This document shows, one piece after another, positions 16,368 through 25,405 of a stretch of DNA of 64,000 nt. A model generated the notes under the pieces. That model saw nothing but the letters and a program-made list of their open reading frames with translations, did not search any database and was not told the origin of the DNA. The DNA comes from Hyphomicrobiaceae bacterium (GTDB lineage: Bacteria; Pseudomonadota; Alphaproteobacteria; Rhizobiales; Hyphomicrobiaceae). Location of the stretch: positions 62,001 to 126,000 of the forward strand of contig JAURWC010000009.1 in assembly GCA_030655135.1 (NCBI GenBank), given 5' to 3'. The translations under genes and the position numbers were made by a program. The stretch's first letter is position 1, and every line of letters begins with the position of its first letter.

Positions 16368-16934
16368 ATGCCGTTCGATGCCGCCGCCGGCCGCCAGCGC
16401 CTGATCGCCATCATCAAGGATCGCTCGTTTCAAACCGGGCCGGAAATGAAGCTCGCGTCGGGCCGGACCTCGTCGTTCTACTTCAACATGAAGCCGACGA
16501 TGCTGCATGCCGAGGGCGCCAACCTCATCGCCAACCTCATCCTCGATCAGATCGCGGACCTGAAACCGTCGCTGGTCGGCGGCCTGGAAATGGGCGCCGT
16601 GCCGATCGCCAGCGCTGTCGCCGCCATCAGCCAGGAGCGAGGCACTCCGGTCGATGCCTTCTTCGTGCGCAAGCAGGCGAAAGAGCACGGCACGCGTAGC
16701 CTCGTCGAAGGTTTGCCGAAAGGCGCAACGATGGACGGCCGCTCACTCGTCATCGTCGAGGACGTGACGACCACCGGTGGCTCGGCACTGAGGGCGGCAG
16801 TTGCCCTACGCGCAGAAGGCGCAACGATCTTGCGCGTCGTCACGATTGTCGACCGGCAAGAGGGTGCCGCTGATGCTTTTGCGTCAGCCGCAATCAATTT
16901 CCAACCGATTCTCACACTCCAAGATTTTTCGTAG
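16368..16934 (+). CDS. pyrE: Orotate phosphoribosyltransferase
   Basis: A 188-residue PyrE that makes orotidine 5'-phosphate from orotate and PRPP in pyrimidine synthesis. The PRPP loop VIVEDVTTTGGS lies near residues 125-136, and the flexible catalytic loop with KEHGTRSLVEG precedes it. The length suits the short PyrE class. The Shine-Dalgarno is weak (GGGAAA). No other pyrimidine gene is adjacent. Confidence 0.95.
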   Translation: MPFDAAAGRQRLIAIIKDRSFQTGPEMKLASGRTSSFYFNMKPTMLHAEGANLIANLILDQIADLKPSLVGGLEMGAVPIASAVAAISQERGTPVDAFFVRKQAKEHGTRSLVEGLPKGATMDGRSLVIVEDVTTTGGSALRAAVALRAEGATILRVVTIVDRQEGAADAFASAAINFQPILTLQDFS

Positions 16935-17071
16935 TTGAAGTCTCAGGCGAACACTGTTGTTCTGACAACGGGTCGTGGGCAGGCGCGCAGCCGAGAGCGG
17001 ACGTCAATCGCTTCGGAATGCGGCGCAAGGGCGTATTTCTGATTTAAACAATCCGGCTGAAGGGGACACCG

Positions 17072-17701
17072 ATGCGCTTGCATCGAACGATATCGCTTGC
17101 GCTAATTCTTGCTGGTTTTGCTGTGACAAGCAGCAGCGTCCGCGCCGAAGAAGAGGGCATGACCCTCAAGGCGGCAGCGGCCAAGACCGGCATCCTCACG
17201 CACATGACGGCAGCGACGAAGCTTGCTGGCCTCGATCGCAGCGATGGCGGCGACATCGGTCCGCTGACGCTGCTGGCGCCGACCGATACAGCGTTTATGA
17301 CGCTTGATCCTGACGTCCGCGCCAAGCTGCTGCATCCGGCCAACGTCAGCCTGCTGACGCGCGTCTTGCTGCATCACGTCATCCTCGGCGAATACCCGAC
17401 GAAACGGCTGTTAGCCGCAAAGGTGCAGAACTACACGATCTCCGCCGTCGACGGCACCGAGATCGAGATCTACCGCGGTGCACGCGGCCTGGACGTCGAT
17501 GAAGGCCGCATCGTCCGCGGCGACATCGTTGCCAAGGACGGCATCATCCACCTCGTCGACCGGGTCTTGATCCCCGCCGACCTGATGGCTGAGATCGCTG
17601 CAGTGCCGATGCCCGACAAGATTGCCGAGGCACCCGCCAAGCCGGGCAATCCGGAAGTCGCAGGCGCGGCCACCGAAACCGGTAGCGTCGAGCCGCAATA
17701 G
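17072..17701 (+). CDS. Secreted fasciclin (FAS1) domain protein
   Basis: A 209-residue protein with a signal peptide (to SSVRAEEE) and one FAS1 domain: H1 box LTLLAPTDTAFMTL, then LLTRVLLHHVILGEYP and the H2-like GIIHLVDRVLIP. The tail after residue 175 is Pro/Ala/Glu-rich. FAS1 domains serve adhesion or matrix binding, but single-domain bacterial proteins are mostly uncharacterised. It is monocistronic, ending in a clear terminator. Confidence 0.88.
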   Translation: MRLHRTISLALILAGFAVTSSSVRAEEEGMTLKAAAAKTGILTHMTAATKLAGLDRSDGGDIGPLTLLAPTDTAFMTLDPDVRAKLLHPANVSLLTRVLLHHVILGEYPTKRLLAAKVQNYTISAVDGTEIEIYRGARGLDVDEGRIVRGDIVAKDGIIHLVDRVLIPADLMAEIAAVPMPDKIAEAPAKPGNPEVAGAATETGSVEPQ

Positions 17702-17728
17702 CCGCCTCCACAGCTTTTCAGAAACGGC

Positions 17729-17762
17729 AATGGCCAGGGATGACCCTGGCCATTTTCATTTT
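17729..17762 (+). terminator. Rho-independent terminator after the fasciclin gene
   Basis: Eleven-base arms AATGGCCAGGG (17729-17739) and CCCTGGCCATT (17744-17754) around a four-base loop, followed by TTCATTTTT. This is one of the strongest terminators in the window. The convergent PsiF gene ends at 17786, so it may serve both directions. Confidence 0.85.
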
Positions 17763-17785
17763 TACGGCCGAATGATGAGCCGCGA

Positions 17786-17998
17786 TCAGGTCGCACCGGC
17801 TTTGCCTTTTGCAGCCTTGATACATGTCTTGCGGAAGGCCTTGCGCGGCTTGCCGTGCAGACCCTTGGCATCGGCCTCCTTGGAGCAGGCGATCGACTCG
17901 GCCGTGCGTGGCTTGGCTGCGGCCGACGCCGTTGGCACGGCCAGAAATCCGGCGGCGAGCAACGCGCCCAGCGCGGCTGTGATGGCGACTTTATTCAT
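17786..17998 (-). CDS. PsiF-repeat small secreted protein
   Basis: A 70-residue protein with a signal peptide (MNKVAITAALGALLAAGFLA, cleavage near ASA) and one PsiF-type repeat, ACSKEADAKGLHGKPRKAFRKTC, including the two conserved Cys. E. coli PsiF is induced by phosphate starvation, but its role is unknown. AAGGA lies upstream of ATG 17998. A frame extension to 18088 lacks a ribosome site and would hide the signal peptide. Whether this copy is phosphate-controlled cannot be judged; I did not find a Pho box. Confidence 0.8.
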   Translation of the reverse strand: MNKVAITAALGALLAAGFLAVPTASAAAKPRTAESIACSKEADAKGLHGKPRKAFRKTCIKAAKGKAGAT

Positions 17999-18100
17999 GG
18001 CGGTTGTCCTTCGAAAGCTGGCTTGATCCGAAAGCGTTGTCGCGCCGATCACCCCCGGCCGCCAGTGAAGTTTTGGATAAGGTCTCATCGCGCCCGGCCC

Positions 18101-18496
18101 TCAATGCGTGGCTGGCGCTTCCCAGACGACGTAATGCTCGGTGTCCGTACTCGTCATGGCGGTGATAACGGCATCATTATCGAAGCCGCGCAGCCGGATC
18201 TGCATAGCCAGCAGCAGTTCCCGCTCCCCGACCGCACACAGGGGCACCGCCAGGAACCGGGAACGATCCCGGCTCAAGATCAGCCAGAATACGTCGTCGC
18301 TGACATCGTTAGCGGTGATGGCCACCGTTACGCTGCCGATGTCTTCCCAGGCGAGAGAGCCGGAGCGGCCGTCAGGTTGGTGCAGCGTAATGGCCGTGTG
18401 ATCGCACGTGACCGACACCGCACCGGGTTGCGGCTTCGGGCTGATCAAAGAGGGCTCGTCTGTCAGCGCTAGAATGCGCTTCAGTTTCCTCAACAC
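18101..18496 (-). CDS. Hypothetical protein
   Basis: A 131-residue protein of unknown family. A GTG at 18496 is preferred because GGGAG lies eight bases upstream; an ATG at 18592 would add 32 residues without a ribosome site. It has no signal peptide or membrane segment, is beta-rich in the middle (SVTCDHTAITLHQPDG, LAWEDIGSVTVAI) and ends with a helical segment. The pattern is reminiscent of PH-like domains of small regulatory proteins, but I would not assign it. It stands alone between PsiF and pckA. Confidence 0.55.
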   Translation of the reverse strand: MLRKLKRILALTDEPSLISPKPQPGAVSVTCDHTAITLHQPDGRSGSLAWEDIGSVTVAITANDVSDDVFWLILSRDRSRFLAVPLCAVGERELLLAMQIRLRGFDNDAVITAMTSTDTEHYVVWEAPATH

Positions 18497-18672
18497 GGAC
18501 GCAACTCCCGACGTACTTATTCGAGAGAGACTAGTCCGCTTCAAGCACCTGTGCATCCCAGCCCGACAATCGTGATGAACATCGCAAACCACCGTGGCCG
18601 GATGGCCGCGCGGCTTCCGCCAGCCTCATAACGGCCGCAGTCCATGGTATTGCAACGATGATCTGCCTACGC

Positions 18673-20265
18673 TTATTCGGCCGCCTGCGATTGGGCCAAT
18701 ACCGGCCCAGCACCCAGCACGTTTCCATCCACATGCTCGGCGAATTTGGCAAAATTTGCCGTGAACATGCCAACCAGCGCTGCGGCCGTCGCATCGTACG
18801 CCTTCGGATCGGCCCAGGTATCTCGTGGATTGAGGATCTTCGAATCGACGCCTTCCAGCGCCGTGGGCACTTCAAAGCCGAAAATCGGATCGACGCGCAT
18901 CGGCACGCCTTTGAGCTCGCCAGACAGCGCCGCATTCAATAGCGCGCGCGTCGCCTTGATCGGCATGCGAGACCCGGTGCCGTACTTGCCACCGGTCCAG
19001 CCGGTATTCACGAGCCAACAGTCCACCTTGTGCTCCGCGATGAGCTTACGCAGTAAATTGCCGTAGACGCTGGGATGACGCGGCATGAACGGCGCCCCGA
19101 AGCACGTCGAGAACGTCGCCTGCGGCTCAGCGCCCATGCCTTTTTCCGTGCCCGCCACTTTCGCGGTGTAGCCCGACAGGAAGTGATACATCGCCTGGCT
19201 GGCCGTCATCTTGGCGATCGGCGGCAGCACACCGAACGCGTCCGCCGTCAGCATCACGATGTTCTTGGGATGACCCGCCGTGCCGGTGTCGCTGGCGTTC
19301 GAGATGTAGTGCAGCGGATAGGCCGCCCGCGTGTTCTCCGTCAGCCGGCCATCGTCGAAATCCGTTTCGCCCGTGGCAGGGTCGACAGCCACGTTTTCCA
19401 GAACCGTCGCGAAGCGCGTGGAGGCGGCATAGATCTCCGGTTCGGCTTCCTTGGAAAGCCGGATCGTCTTGGCATAGCAGCCACCTTCGAAATTGAAGAC
19501 GCCGTCACCCGACCAGCCGTGCTCGTCATCACCCAGCAGCGTGCGGTTTGGATCTGCCGACAGGGTCGTCTTGCCTGTACCGGAGAGGCCGAAGAATACC
19601 GCCGAGTCGCCGGCCTTGCCGACGTTGGCCGAGCAGTGCATCGGCATGACGCCTTTCGTCGGCAGCAGGTAGTTGAGGAACGAGAATACGCTCTTCTTGA
19701 TTTCGCCAGCGTATGACGTGCCGCCGATCAGCACGATGCGGCGCGAGAAATCGCAAGCGATGACCGTCTCCGTGCGCGTGCCGTGATATCCCGGCACCGC
19801 GCGGAAGCTCGGAAGATCGACAACCGTGAACGCCGGCTCGAACTCCGCCAGCGACTCGCTGTCTGGCCTGCGCAAAAGGTGGCGGATGAACAGGGCGTGC
19901 CAGGCGTATTCGCAGAACACGCGGGTCGGCAGCTTGTGGTTGGCATCGGCGCCGGCATAGAGATCCTGGACGAACAGCTCCTTGAGCTTGGCGAATGCCA
20001 GGAAGTCCCCGAGCAACAGCTCGAAGTGCTCCTCCGACATCGGCTTGGAGTTTTCCCACCAGATCGCCGGATCGGTTTGCGCATCGCGCACGACGAACTT
20101 GTCCTGCACCGAGCGGCCGGTGTGCTGTCCCGTCTCCACGACGAAGGCACCTGACTGGGCCAGGCGCCCTTCGGCCCGGCGCACGCCGAACTCGACCAGT
20201 TCGGCCGCCGTATTGTTGATGTGAAGCTTTCTGCAGGCGTTGAGGGGGAACTTCTCGATCGTCAT
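18673..20265 (-). CDS. pckA: Phosphoenolpyruvate carboxykinase (ATP)
   Basis: A 530-residue ATP-type PEP carboxykinase, the first dedicated step of gluconeogenesis (oxaloacetate to PEP). The kinase P-loop [16 protein letters not shown], the metal site [24 protein letters not shown] and the substrate segment [12 protein letters not shown] are intact. The length is normal for the family. In Hyphomicrobiales pckA neighbours chvI, as here with one gene between. It is separated from the upstream HugZ-like gene by 247 bases that include an A/T-rich tract near 20335-20385, a possible promoter region. Confidence 0.98.
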   Translation of the reverse strand: MTIEKFPLNACRKLHINNTAAELVEFGVRRAEGRLAQSGAFVVETGQHTGRSVQDKFVVRDAQTDPAIWWENSKPMSEEHFELLLGDFLAFAKLKELFVQDLYAGADANHKLPTRVFCEYAWHALFIRHLLRRPDSESLAEFEPAFTVVDLPSFRAVPGYHGTRTETVIACDFSRRIVLIGGTSYAGEIKKSVFSFLNYLLPTKGVMPMHCSANVGKAGDSAVFFGLSGTGKTTLSADPNRTLLGDDEHGWSGDGVFNFEGGCYAKTIRLSKEAEPEIYAASTRFATVLENVAVDPATGETDFDDGRLTENTRAAYPLHYISNASDTGTAGHPKNIVMLTADAFGVLPPIAKMTASQAMYHFLSGYTAKVAGTEKGMGAEPQATFSTCFGAPFMPRHPSVYGNLLRKLIAEHKVDCWLVNTGWTGGKYGTGSRMPIKATRALLNAALSGELKGVPMRVDPIFGFEVPTALEGVDSKILNPRDTWADPKAYDATAAALVGMFTANFAKFAEHVDGNVLGAGPVLAQSQAAE

Positions 20266-20512
20266 GGCAGCTCTTTGCTCGAATAGTTGCTGCCCGCTCA
20301 GCGGACAGACAAACGTGGGACCCGTGCGTACCCGCCCAATTATTATTGGTTTCTTCTATCGCGTCATTTGCGATTCGTATTAATGCGTCCATCGCCTCTC
20401 AGCAAGTGGCAGCCGGAGGTAAGTTCGCGGCATCGTGAAGTTCGAGCCGGATCAAAGTATAGTTCCACCAGCTTGTATCTCGAAGGTTTACCGTCAGATC
20501 ACCCCCAATAAT

Positions 20513-21310
20513 CTATGCCGCAGGGCCGTCTTGGGGCTCCTGCTTGTGGCGCGCCACACCCACAAGGCGAACCAGCTCGCGCCGCGCGTCTCCCGGCGAG
20601 GTAACGGGCGCGGCGAAACACAAGCGTTCGGTTTGGCCTGATGCATCAGATAGGTCGAACCCTTCGGGATCGATCCCTGTCATCCGCCATTCGGTGCCCT
20701 CGCGTCTCGCCAGCACCCCTGCATACAGCTGGATGGCATCGAGATGGTCTTCGTTCATATGCTCGACGATGCCGGGCTCGCCCTCGATGAGGGCTGCAGC
20801 ATCGCCCGTATCAAGCAGAAGCTGAGCAGCGGGCAGCGTCACGATGCGGCCAAATCCGCCGATAAAATGCGCCCGCTCGATTTCGATTGCGTAGAACGAG
20901 AAGTCAGCAAAAGACGCATAGCCCTCCGCCTCGGGGTGCCGCGCCAGGAACCGTCGCCGCGCCGTTTCGCTTGCTGTTGGCTTGGCCGTTCCGATGACGG
21001 TCACACGCCCGCCGGCCAGCGGATCGCCGTTGAGATCCGTGCCGTCGAACAGCAGGCTGCAGCGTGCGTCAGCCATCAAATTTTGCGTGTGCACCGCCAG
21101 CCGCGAGATCAGCAATAGGGGAGAACCGTCGGGTTCAGTACCCGCGATCACCAGCGAAACGTGTGGGTGACCGCTGCTTTTGTCCACCGTTCCCAGAAAT
21201 GCCTTGCGCCCCTTCCGCATAAGGCTGCGCGCCAACAACGCAGAAGAAGCTTGATTTTGTTGAGCTTCCTGCGACGGTCGCGAGTTGGGCGTTGGCGTTT
21301 CAGATGTCAT
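20513..21310 (-). CDS. HugZ-like haem/pyridoxamine-phosphate-oxidase-fold protein
   Basis: A 265-residue protein with an N-terminal FMN-binding split barrel (AFLGTVDKSSGHPHVSLV, LLISRLAVHTQNLMADARCSLLF) and a C-terminal DUF2470 domain (EHMNEDHLDAIQLYA). This pair of domains is that of HugZ/HutZ haem-utilisation proteins and of plant GluTR-binding protein. The first 25 residues are polar and probably disordered. It diverges from chvI across about 140 bases. Haem degradation is possible, but no haem transporter is nearby. Confidence 0.83.
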   Translation of the reverse strand: MTSETPTPNSRPSQEAQQNQASSALLARSLMRKGRKAFLGTVDKSSGHPHVSLVIAGTEPDGSPLLLISRLAVHTQNLMADARCSLLFDGTDLNGDPLAGGRVTVIGTAKPTASETARRRFLARHPEAEGYASFADFSFYAIEIERAHFIGGFGRIVTLPAAQLLLDTGDAAALIEGEPGIVEHMNEDHLDAIQLYAGVLARREGTEWRMTGIDPEGFDLSDASGQTERLCFAAPVTSPGDARRELVRLVGVARHKQEPQDGPAA

Positions 21311-21449
21311 CTAAGCTTGCCCTGATGCATTGGGTCGCCTATTCAGTTGAGGTTCAGGCGAGTTCCTCAACAGTACTTTGCCACAATTGATCCAGGTTGG
21401 GGCCATAAAGCGCGCACGGACGCGCTGAGCGCCTGAGGGGAAATGAGTG

Positions 21450-22154
21450 ATGAAGGAAAAGAGCACAATCGCGCTGGTGGACGACGAGCGGAATATTCTG
21501 CAGTCGCTCGGCATGGCGCTGGAGGCGGAAGGCTACAAGGTCCGCACGTACAATGACGGCGCCTCCGCCCTCGAAGCCCTGACCGAAGAACCCGCCGACC
21601 TCGGCATCTTCGATATCAAAATGCCGCGCATGGACGGCATGGAATTGTTGCGCCGCGTGCGCCAGCAGTCTGACATGCCGGTCATCTTCCTCACCTCGAA
21701 GGACGAAGAGATCGATCAGTTGTTCGGTCTCAAAATGGGCGCCGACGACTACATCGCCAAGCCGTTCTCGCAGCGCCTCATCATCGAGCGCGTGCGCGCC
21801 ATTCTCCGCCGCATCCAGGCAAAGGATGGGACGGCGCCGCAGGTCGAGGTCGCCCACATCCTGGAACGCGGCAAGCTGAAGCTCGATCCCGAGCGTCACA
21901 CCTGCCACTGGGACAACAAGGCCGTCACGCTGACGGTGACCGAGTTCCTGATCCTGCAAGCGCTGGCCACGCGCCCGGGCGTCGTCAAGACACGCGACGC
22001 GCTGATGGACGCTGCCTACGACGATCAGGTCTACGTCGACGACCGCACCATCGACAGCCACATCAAGCGGCTGCGCAAGAAGTTCAAGCAGGTCGACGAC
22101 GACTTCGACGTGATCGAGACCTTGTACGGCGTCGGCTATCGCTTCAAGGAATAG
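21450..22154 (+). CDS. chvI: Response regulator ChvI (OmpR family)
   Basis: A 234-residue regulator: receiver domain (residues 5-120) with acidic pocket Asp11/Asp12, phosphoacceptor Asp55 ([11 protein letters not shown]) and Lys at AKPF, then an OmpR-type winged-helix DNA-binding domain ([26 protein letters not shown]). ATG 21450 directly follows a GTG; either may be the start, with GAGGGG upstream. It forms a two-component pair with ChvG, 45 bases downstream; in rhizobia and Agrobacterium this system controls acid and envelope responses and succinoglycan. Confidence 0.95.
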   Translation: MKEKSTIALVDDERNILQSLGMALEAEGYKVRTYNDGASALEALTEEPADLGIFDIKMPRMDGMELLRRVRQQSDMPVIFLTSKDEEIDQLFGLKMGADDYIAKPFSQRLIIERVRAILRRIQAKDGTAPQVEVAHILERGKLKLDPERHTCHWDNKAVTLTVTEFLILQALATRPGVVKTRDALMDAAYDDQVYVDDRTIDSHIKRLRKKFKQVDDDFDVIETLYGVGYRFKE

Positions 22155-22199
22155 CCCCGCCAGACGTTTGGCGTCAGAGCCACTGCTCACGGAGGAAAG

Positions 22200-24068
22200 A
22201 TGGCGCTCGGCACGGAACGTGCCCTGGCCGTAACCGGCATTTGGGCCCGAGTGCTGGAGTGGCTGACGGCCATCGCCAAGCAGCTCGCCGTGCCGCTCAG
22301 CCTGGCCGGCAACGCCATCGCACCCGCGGTGGAGTGGCTGAGACAGCGTCCGATTGTGCGCTTTTTCTCTCGCAGCCTGCTCCGCCGGATCCTCGTCACC
22401 AATCTGATCGGGTTGGGGATCATCATCGGCGGCATTCATTACATGGGCCAGTATCACGCCTGGCTTATCGACGCGAAGCGCGAGTCGCTGAAGATCCAGG
22501 GCGAGATCATCGCCGCTGCCATTGCCGCCAATGCGACGGTGGAAACCGACAGCGTCGTGATCGATCCCGAGAAGCTGCCCGATCGCGAGCAGCAGCGGCC
22601 CTTCTTCAACGACTTCGCCTCCCTGGAGCTCTCGATCCGGCCGGAACGGGTGACGCCCATCCTGCGGCGCCTTATCCAGCCCACGCAGACGCGTGCGCGC
22701 ATCTATGGCCGCGACGGAACTTTGATTGTCGACACGGCCAAGCTGCTGTCGCGGGGCCAGATCGCACGTGGCGATCCCATCGTCACGCACGAAGACGCAA
22801 CGCCGAAGACAAAGAACTTCTGGACGCGGCTGAAGGCCTGGCTGATCGACAAGGAACTGCCGGTCTACAAGGAAATCGGCTCTGCCAAAGGCACCGCATA
22901 CAAAGAGGTGCAGCGGGCTCTCGAAGGCGAGACGACCGCCATGTTGCTGCTCAACGAGCGCGGCGAGCAGATGGTGTCGCTGGCCGTTCCGATTCAGCGC
23001 ATGAAGGCAGTGCAGGGCGTATTGCTTCTATCGACGCGGCCAGGCGACATCGATCGCGTTCTGGGCGAAGAGCGTTCCGTGATCTGGACCCTTGCCGCCA
23101 TCGCCGCGCTGGCCGCGTTCGTCACCTCGTTGCTGCTGTCGCGTACCGTGGTCGATCCCATGCGCCGCTTGTCGGCCGCGGCCGAGCACGTGTCCCGCAA
23201 TATCACCGCGCGTCACGAACTGCCGGAGTTCAGCGATCGCACCGACGAAGTCGGTCAGTTGGCCAGCGCATTCTCTGACATGACCGCCGCCCTCTATCGG
23301 CGCATCGAGGCCAGCGAGAACTTCGCCGCCGATGTCGCTCACGAGCTGAAGAACCCGCTAACCGCCGCCCGCTCGACCGCTGAAGCGCTGGCGTACGCCA
23401 AGAGCGAGCAGCAGCGATCCGAACTCGTCGGGCAAATCCAGGGCGAGTTGCAACGCTTGAACCGCCTGATCACCGACGTCTCGGCGACCTCGCGTCTCGA
23501 CGCTGAGCTGGCCCGCCAGGAAATGTTGCCGGTCAACCTCACGGTTGTGCTGGAAAACGTCGTCAAGATCTTCCGCGAGATCCTGCAGGCCAATACCCGC
23601 AGCGTGTCGCTCGTCATCGAGCACGCAAAGGTCGACTCCGATCAGGCCTTCATCGTCTATGGCAACGACAGCCGCATCGGCCAGGTCGTCACGAACTTGA
23701 TCGACAACGCGATCTCGTTCTCGCCTGAAGCCGGCGTCGTCATTGTCCGCGCCCGCCACGACGGCAAAACCGTCGAGGTCGCCGTTGAAGATGAAGGTCC
23801 CGGTATTCCCGAAGACCGCCTGGAGATCATTTTCGATCGCTTCTATACCGACCGGCCCGCGACAGAAGCTCTGCGCGGCAAGAACTCAGGCCTTGGCCTG
23901 TCGATCTCTCGTGAGATCATGCGTTCACATGGCGGCGAAATATTTGCCGAGAACTTGAGTGGACAAGACAGCACCGGCAAGACGCGCCAAGGCTCGCGGT
24001 TCACCATCCGCATGCCGGCGCATCGCGCCGGCGCACGCGGAGGCGCCGCCGGTGGCCGCCGCGCCTGA
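22200..24068 (+). CDS. chvG: Sensor histidine kinase ChvG/ExoS
   Basis: A 622-residue sensor kinase. Transmembrane segments lie at about residues 65-85 and 295-315, enclosing a roughly 210-residue periplasmic sensor region; then a HAMP domain, the H-box FAADVAHELKNPL with phosphoacceptor His381, and an HATPase domain with N-box (NLIDNAISFSPEAG), DEGPGIP and GLGLSIS. GGAGG precedes the start closely. The periplasmic part is where ExoR binds in relatives, but no exoR is in the window. The 3' end overlaps the start of hprK by 17 bases, linking envelope sensing and the PTS at translation level. Confidence 0.95.
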   Translation: MALGTERALAVTGIWARVLEWLTAIAKQLAVPLSLAGNAIAPAVEWLRQRPIVRFFSRSLLRRILVTNLIGLGIIIGGIHYMGQYHAWLIDAKRESLKIQGEIIAAAIAANATVETDSVVIDPEKLPDREQQRPFFNDFASLELSIRPERVTPILRRLIQPTQTRARIYGRDGTLIVDTAKLLSRGQIARGDPIVTHEDATPKTKNFWTRLKAWLIDKELPVYKEIGSAKGTAYKEVQRALEGETTAMLLLNERGEQMVSLAVPIQRMKAVQGVLLLSTRPGDIDRVLGEERSVIWTLAAIAALAAFVTSLLLSRTVVDPMRRLSAAAEHVSRNITARHELPEFSDRTDEVGQLASAFSDMTAALYRRIEASENFAADVAHELKNPLTAARSTAEALAYAKSEQQRSELVGQIQGELQRLNRLITDVSATSRLDAELARQEMLPVNLTVVLENVVKIFREILQANTRSVSLVIEHAKVDSDQAFIVYGNDSRIGQVVTNLIDNAISFSPEAGVVIVRARHDGKTVEVAVEDEGPGIPEDRLEIIFDRFYTDRPATEALRGKNSGLGLSISREIMRSHGGEIFAENLSGQDSTGKTRQGSRFTIRMPAHRAGARGGAAGGRRA

Positions 24069-24510
24069 TCACATCCACGCGACCTGCATCGCTCTTGCCG
24101 GCGCCGCGGTGCTCATTCGCGGCCCATCTGGATCCGGCAAATCAGACCTCGCATTGCGGTGTCTGGCTCTCCCCCCTCACGCATTGTGGGGTCCGTCTCC
24201 TCAACTGGTCGCCGATGATCAGGTTCTGCTGACTAAGCACGACGGCCTGCTGCGTGCAGCCTCGCCCGCCACAATTCGCGGCAAGCTCGAAGTCCGCGGA
24301 TTGGGCATTCTGGAATGCGATGCGATCAGCAACGCTAAGGTTTGCCTCGTTGCCGATCTTGTGCCACCTGGGACGACTGTCCGCTTCCCAGAGCAGACGG
24401 CGTTGGTAACCTTGTTCGGCGTCGACGTGCCGCATCTGCAGATTGCTCCATTTGAGCAATCTGCGCCCCTAAAGCTTCTGTTGGCCCTTGCGCGATTGGC
24501 AAGGGGCTAA
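24052..24510 (+). CDS. hprK: Short alphaproteobacterial HPr kinase/phosphorylase
   Basis: A 152-residue protein, about half the length of Firmicutes HprK, keeping only the C-terminal catalytic domain, as is usual in alphaproteobacteria. Walker A is GPSGSGKSD at residues 24-32; the VADDQVLL and RGLGILE segments correspond to the catalytic Asp and the HprK signature. The GTG start at 24052 has GGAGG eight bases upstream and lies within the last codons of chvG. It would phosphorylate HPr on serine. The downstream genes EIIA and HPr are 170 and 583 bases away on the same strand. Confidence 0.9.
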   Translation: MAAAPDHIHATCIALAGAAVLIRGPSGSGKSDLALRCLALPPHALWGPSPQLVADDQVLLTKHDGLLRAASPATIRGKLEVRGLGILECDAISNAKVCLVADLVPPGTTVRFPEQTALVTLFGVDVPHLQIAPFEQSAPLKLLLALARLARG

Positions 24511-24679
24511 GACTGAGTAAAACATCTTGCGTTGCGCTGCAGGCCTTGTAAGTCTCCCGCCCCGCGACGCACGAATTTGACGCTCTGTTCGGTTGCACTT
24601 TGCAGCGCGTGTCAGCAACGTTTGTTGAAGCCCGTGCGGGCCCTTAGCCTTAGCACCTATCTGGACATAAGCTGACACG

Positions 24680-25084
24680 ATGATCGGCCTAGTCATCGTC
24701 ACGCACGGGGGTTTGGCGGTCGAGTTCCGGCTCGCCCTCGAGCACATCGTTGGGCCGCAGTCCCAACTCGAAACCATCTCCATCGGTCCGGAAGACGACG
24801 CCAACGTGCGTCGTGCCGAGATCTTGGATGCGATACGCCGTGCCGACACGGGTGAAGGCGTCATCGTGCTCACCGATATGTTCGGCGGTACGCCGTCGAA
24901 CCTCGCCATCTCCGTCATGGACGATGCCAACGTCGAGGTCATTGCCGGCATCAACTTGCCTATCCTCGTAAAGCTTGCTTCCCTGCGCGGTGAAGCCTCT
25001 CTTGCCGACGCCGTGATGAATGCCCGTGACGCGGGCCGTAAGTACATCAAGGTCGCCAGCCAAGAGCTTTCTGGAGAGCCCTAG
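24680..25084 (+). CDS. PTS EIIA component, mannose/fructose (ManX/PtsM) type
   Basis: A 134-residue EIIA-Man domain with phosphoacceptor His9 (LVIVTHGGLA) and the LTDMFGGTPSNLA loop. Alphaproteobacteria use such EIIA-Man proteins in a regulatory phosphorelay without sugar-transport EIIB/EIIC partners; none is seen here. It is nine bases upstream of HPr, so the two are co-transcribed, and is separated from hprK by about 170 bases holding only a weak small hairpin near 24630. Confidence 0.93.
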   Translation: MIGLVIVTHGGLAVEFRLALEHIVGPQSQLETISIGPEDDANVRRAEILDAIRRADTGEGVIVLTDMFGGTPSNLAISVMDDANVEVIAGINLPILVKLASLRGEASLADAVMNARDAGRKYIKVASQELSGEP

Positions 25085-25092
25085 GGCGCGAA

Positions 25093-25398
25093 ATGCCAGA
25101 GATCAAAGACTCACCAAAACCAGAAGCCGTCGTCACGATCGTCAACCGCAAGGGACTTCACGCGCGGGCGTCCGCACGCTTTGTAAAGTGCGCGGATACG
25201 TTCAAGGCCAACATCACTGTTACGCGCGATGGCCAGACCGTCGGCGGCACGTCAATCATGGGGCTTATGATGCTGGCAGCGGGCCCCGGCTCCACCCTGC
25301 ACATAACGGCAGAGGGCCCCGATGGCCCTGAAGCCCTCGAAGCCCTCGTCGAACTTGTCGAGGCCGGCTTCGGCGAGGAACTCGCCGAAGAGGCCTGA
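25093..25398 (+). CDS. Phosphocarrier protein HPr
   Basis: A 101-residue HPr with the active-site His23 in GLHARAS and the regulatory serine candidate Ser54 in GTSIMGLMML, the counterpart of Ser46 phosphorylated by HprK. The N-terminus is about ten residues longer than E. coli HPr. EI is not in the window. With EIIA and HprK it would make a signalling rather than transport PTS, plausibly acting on carbon metabolism and on ChvGI. The stop faces the TadG-like stop eight bases away. Confidence 0.95.
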   Translation: MPEIKDSPKPEAVVTIVNRKGLHARASARFVKCADTFKANITVTRDGQTVGGTSIMGLMMLAAGPGSTLHITAEGPDGPEALEALVELVEAGFGEELAEEA

Positions 25399-25405
25399 TC
25401 CGCCT

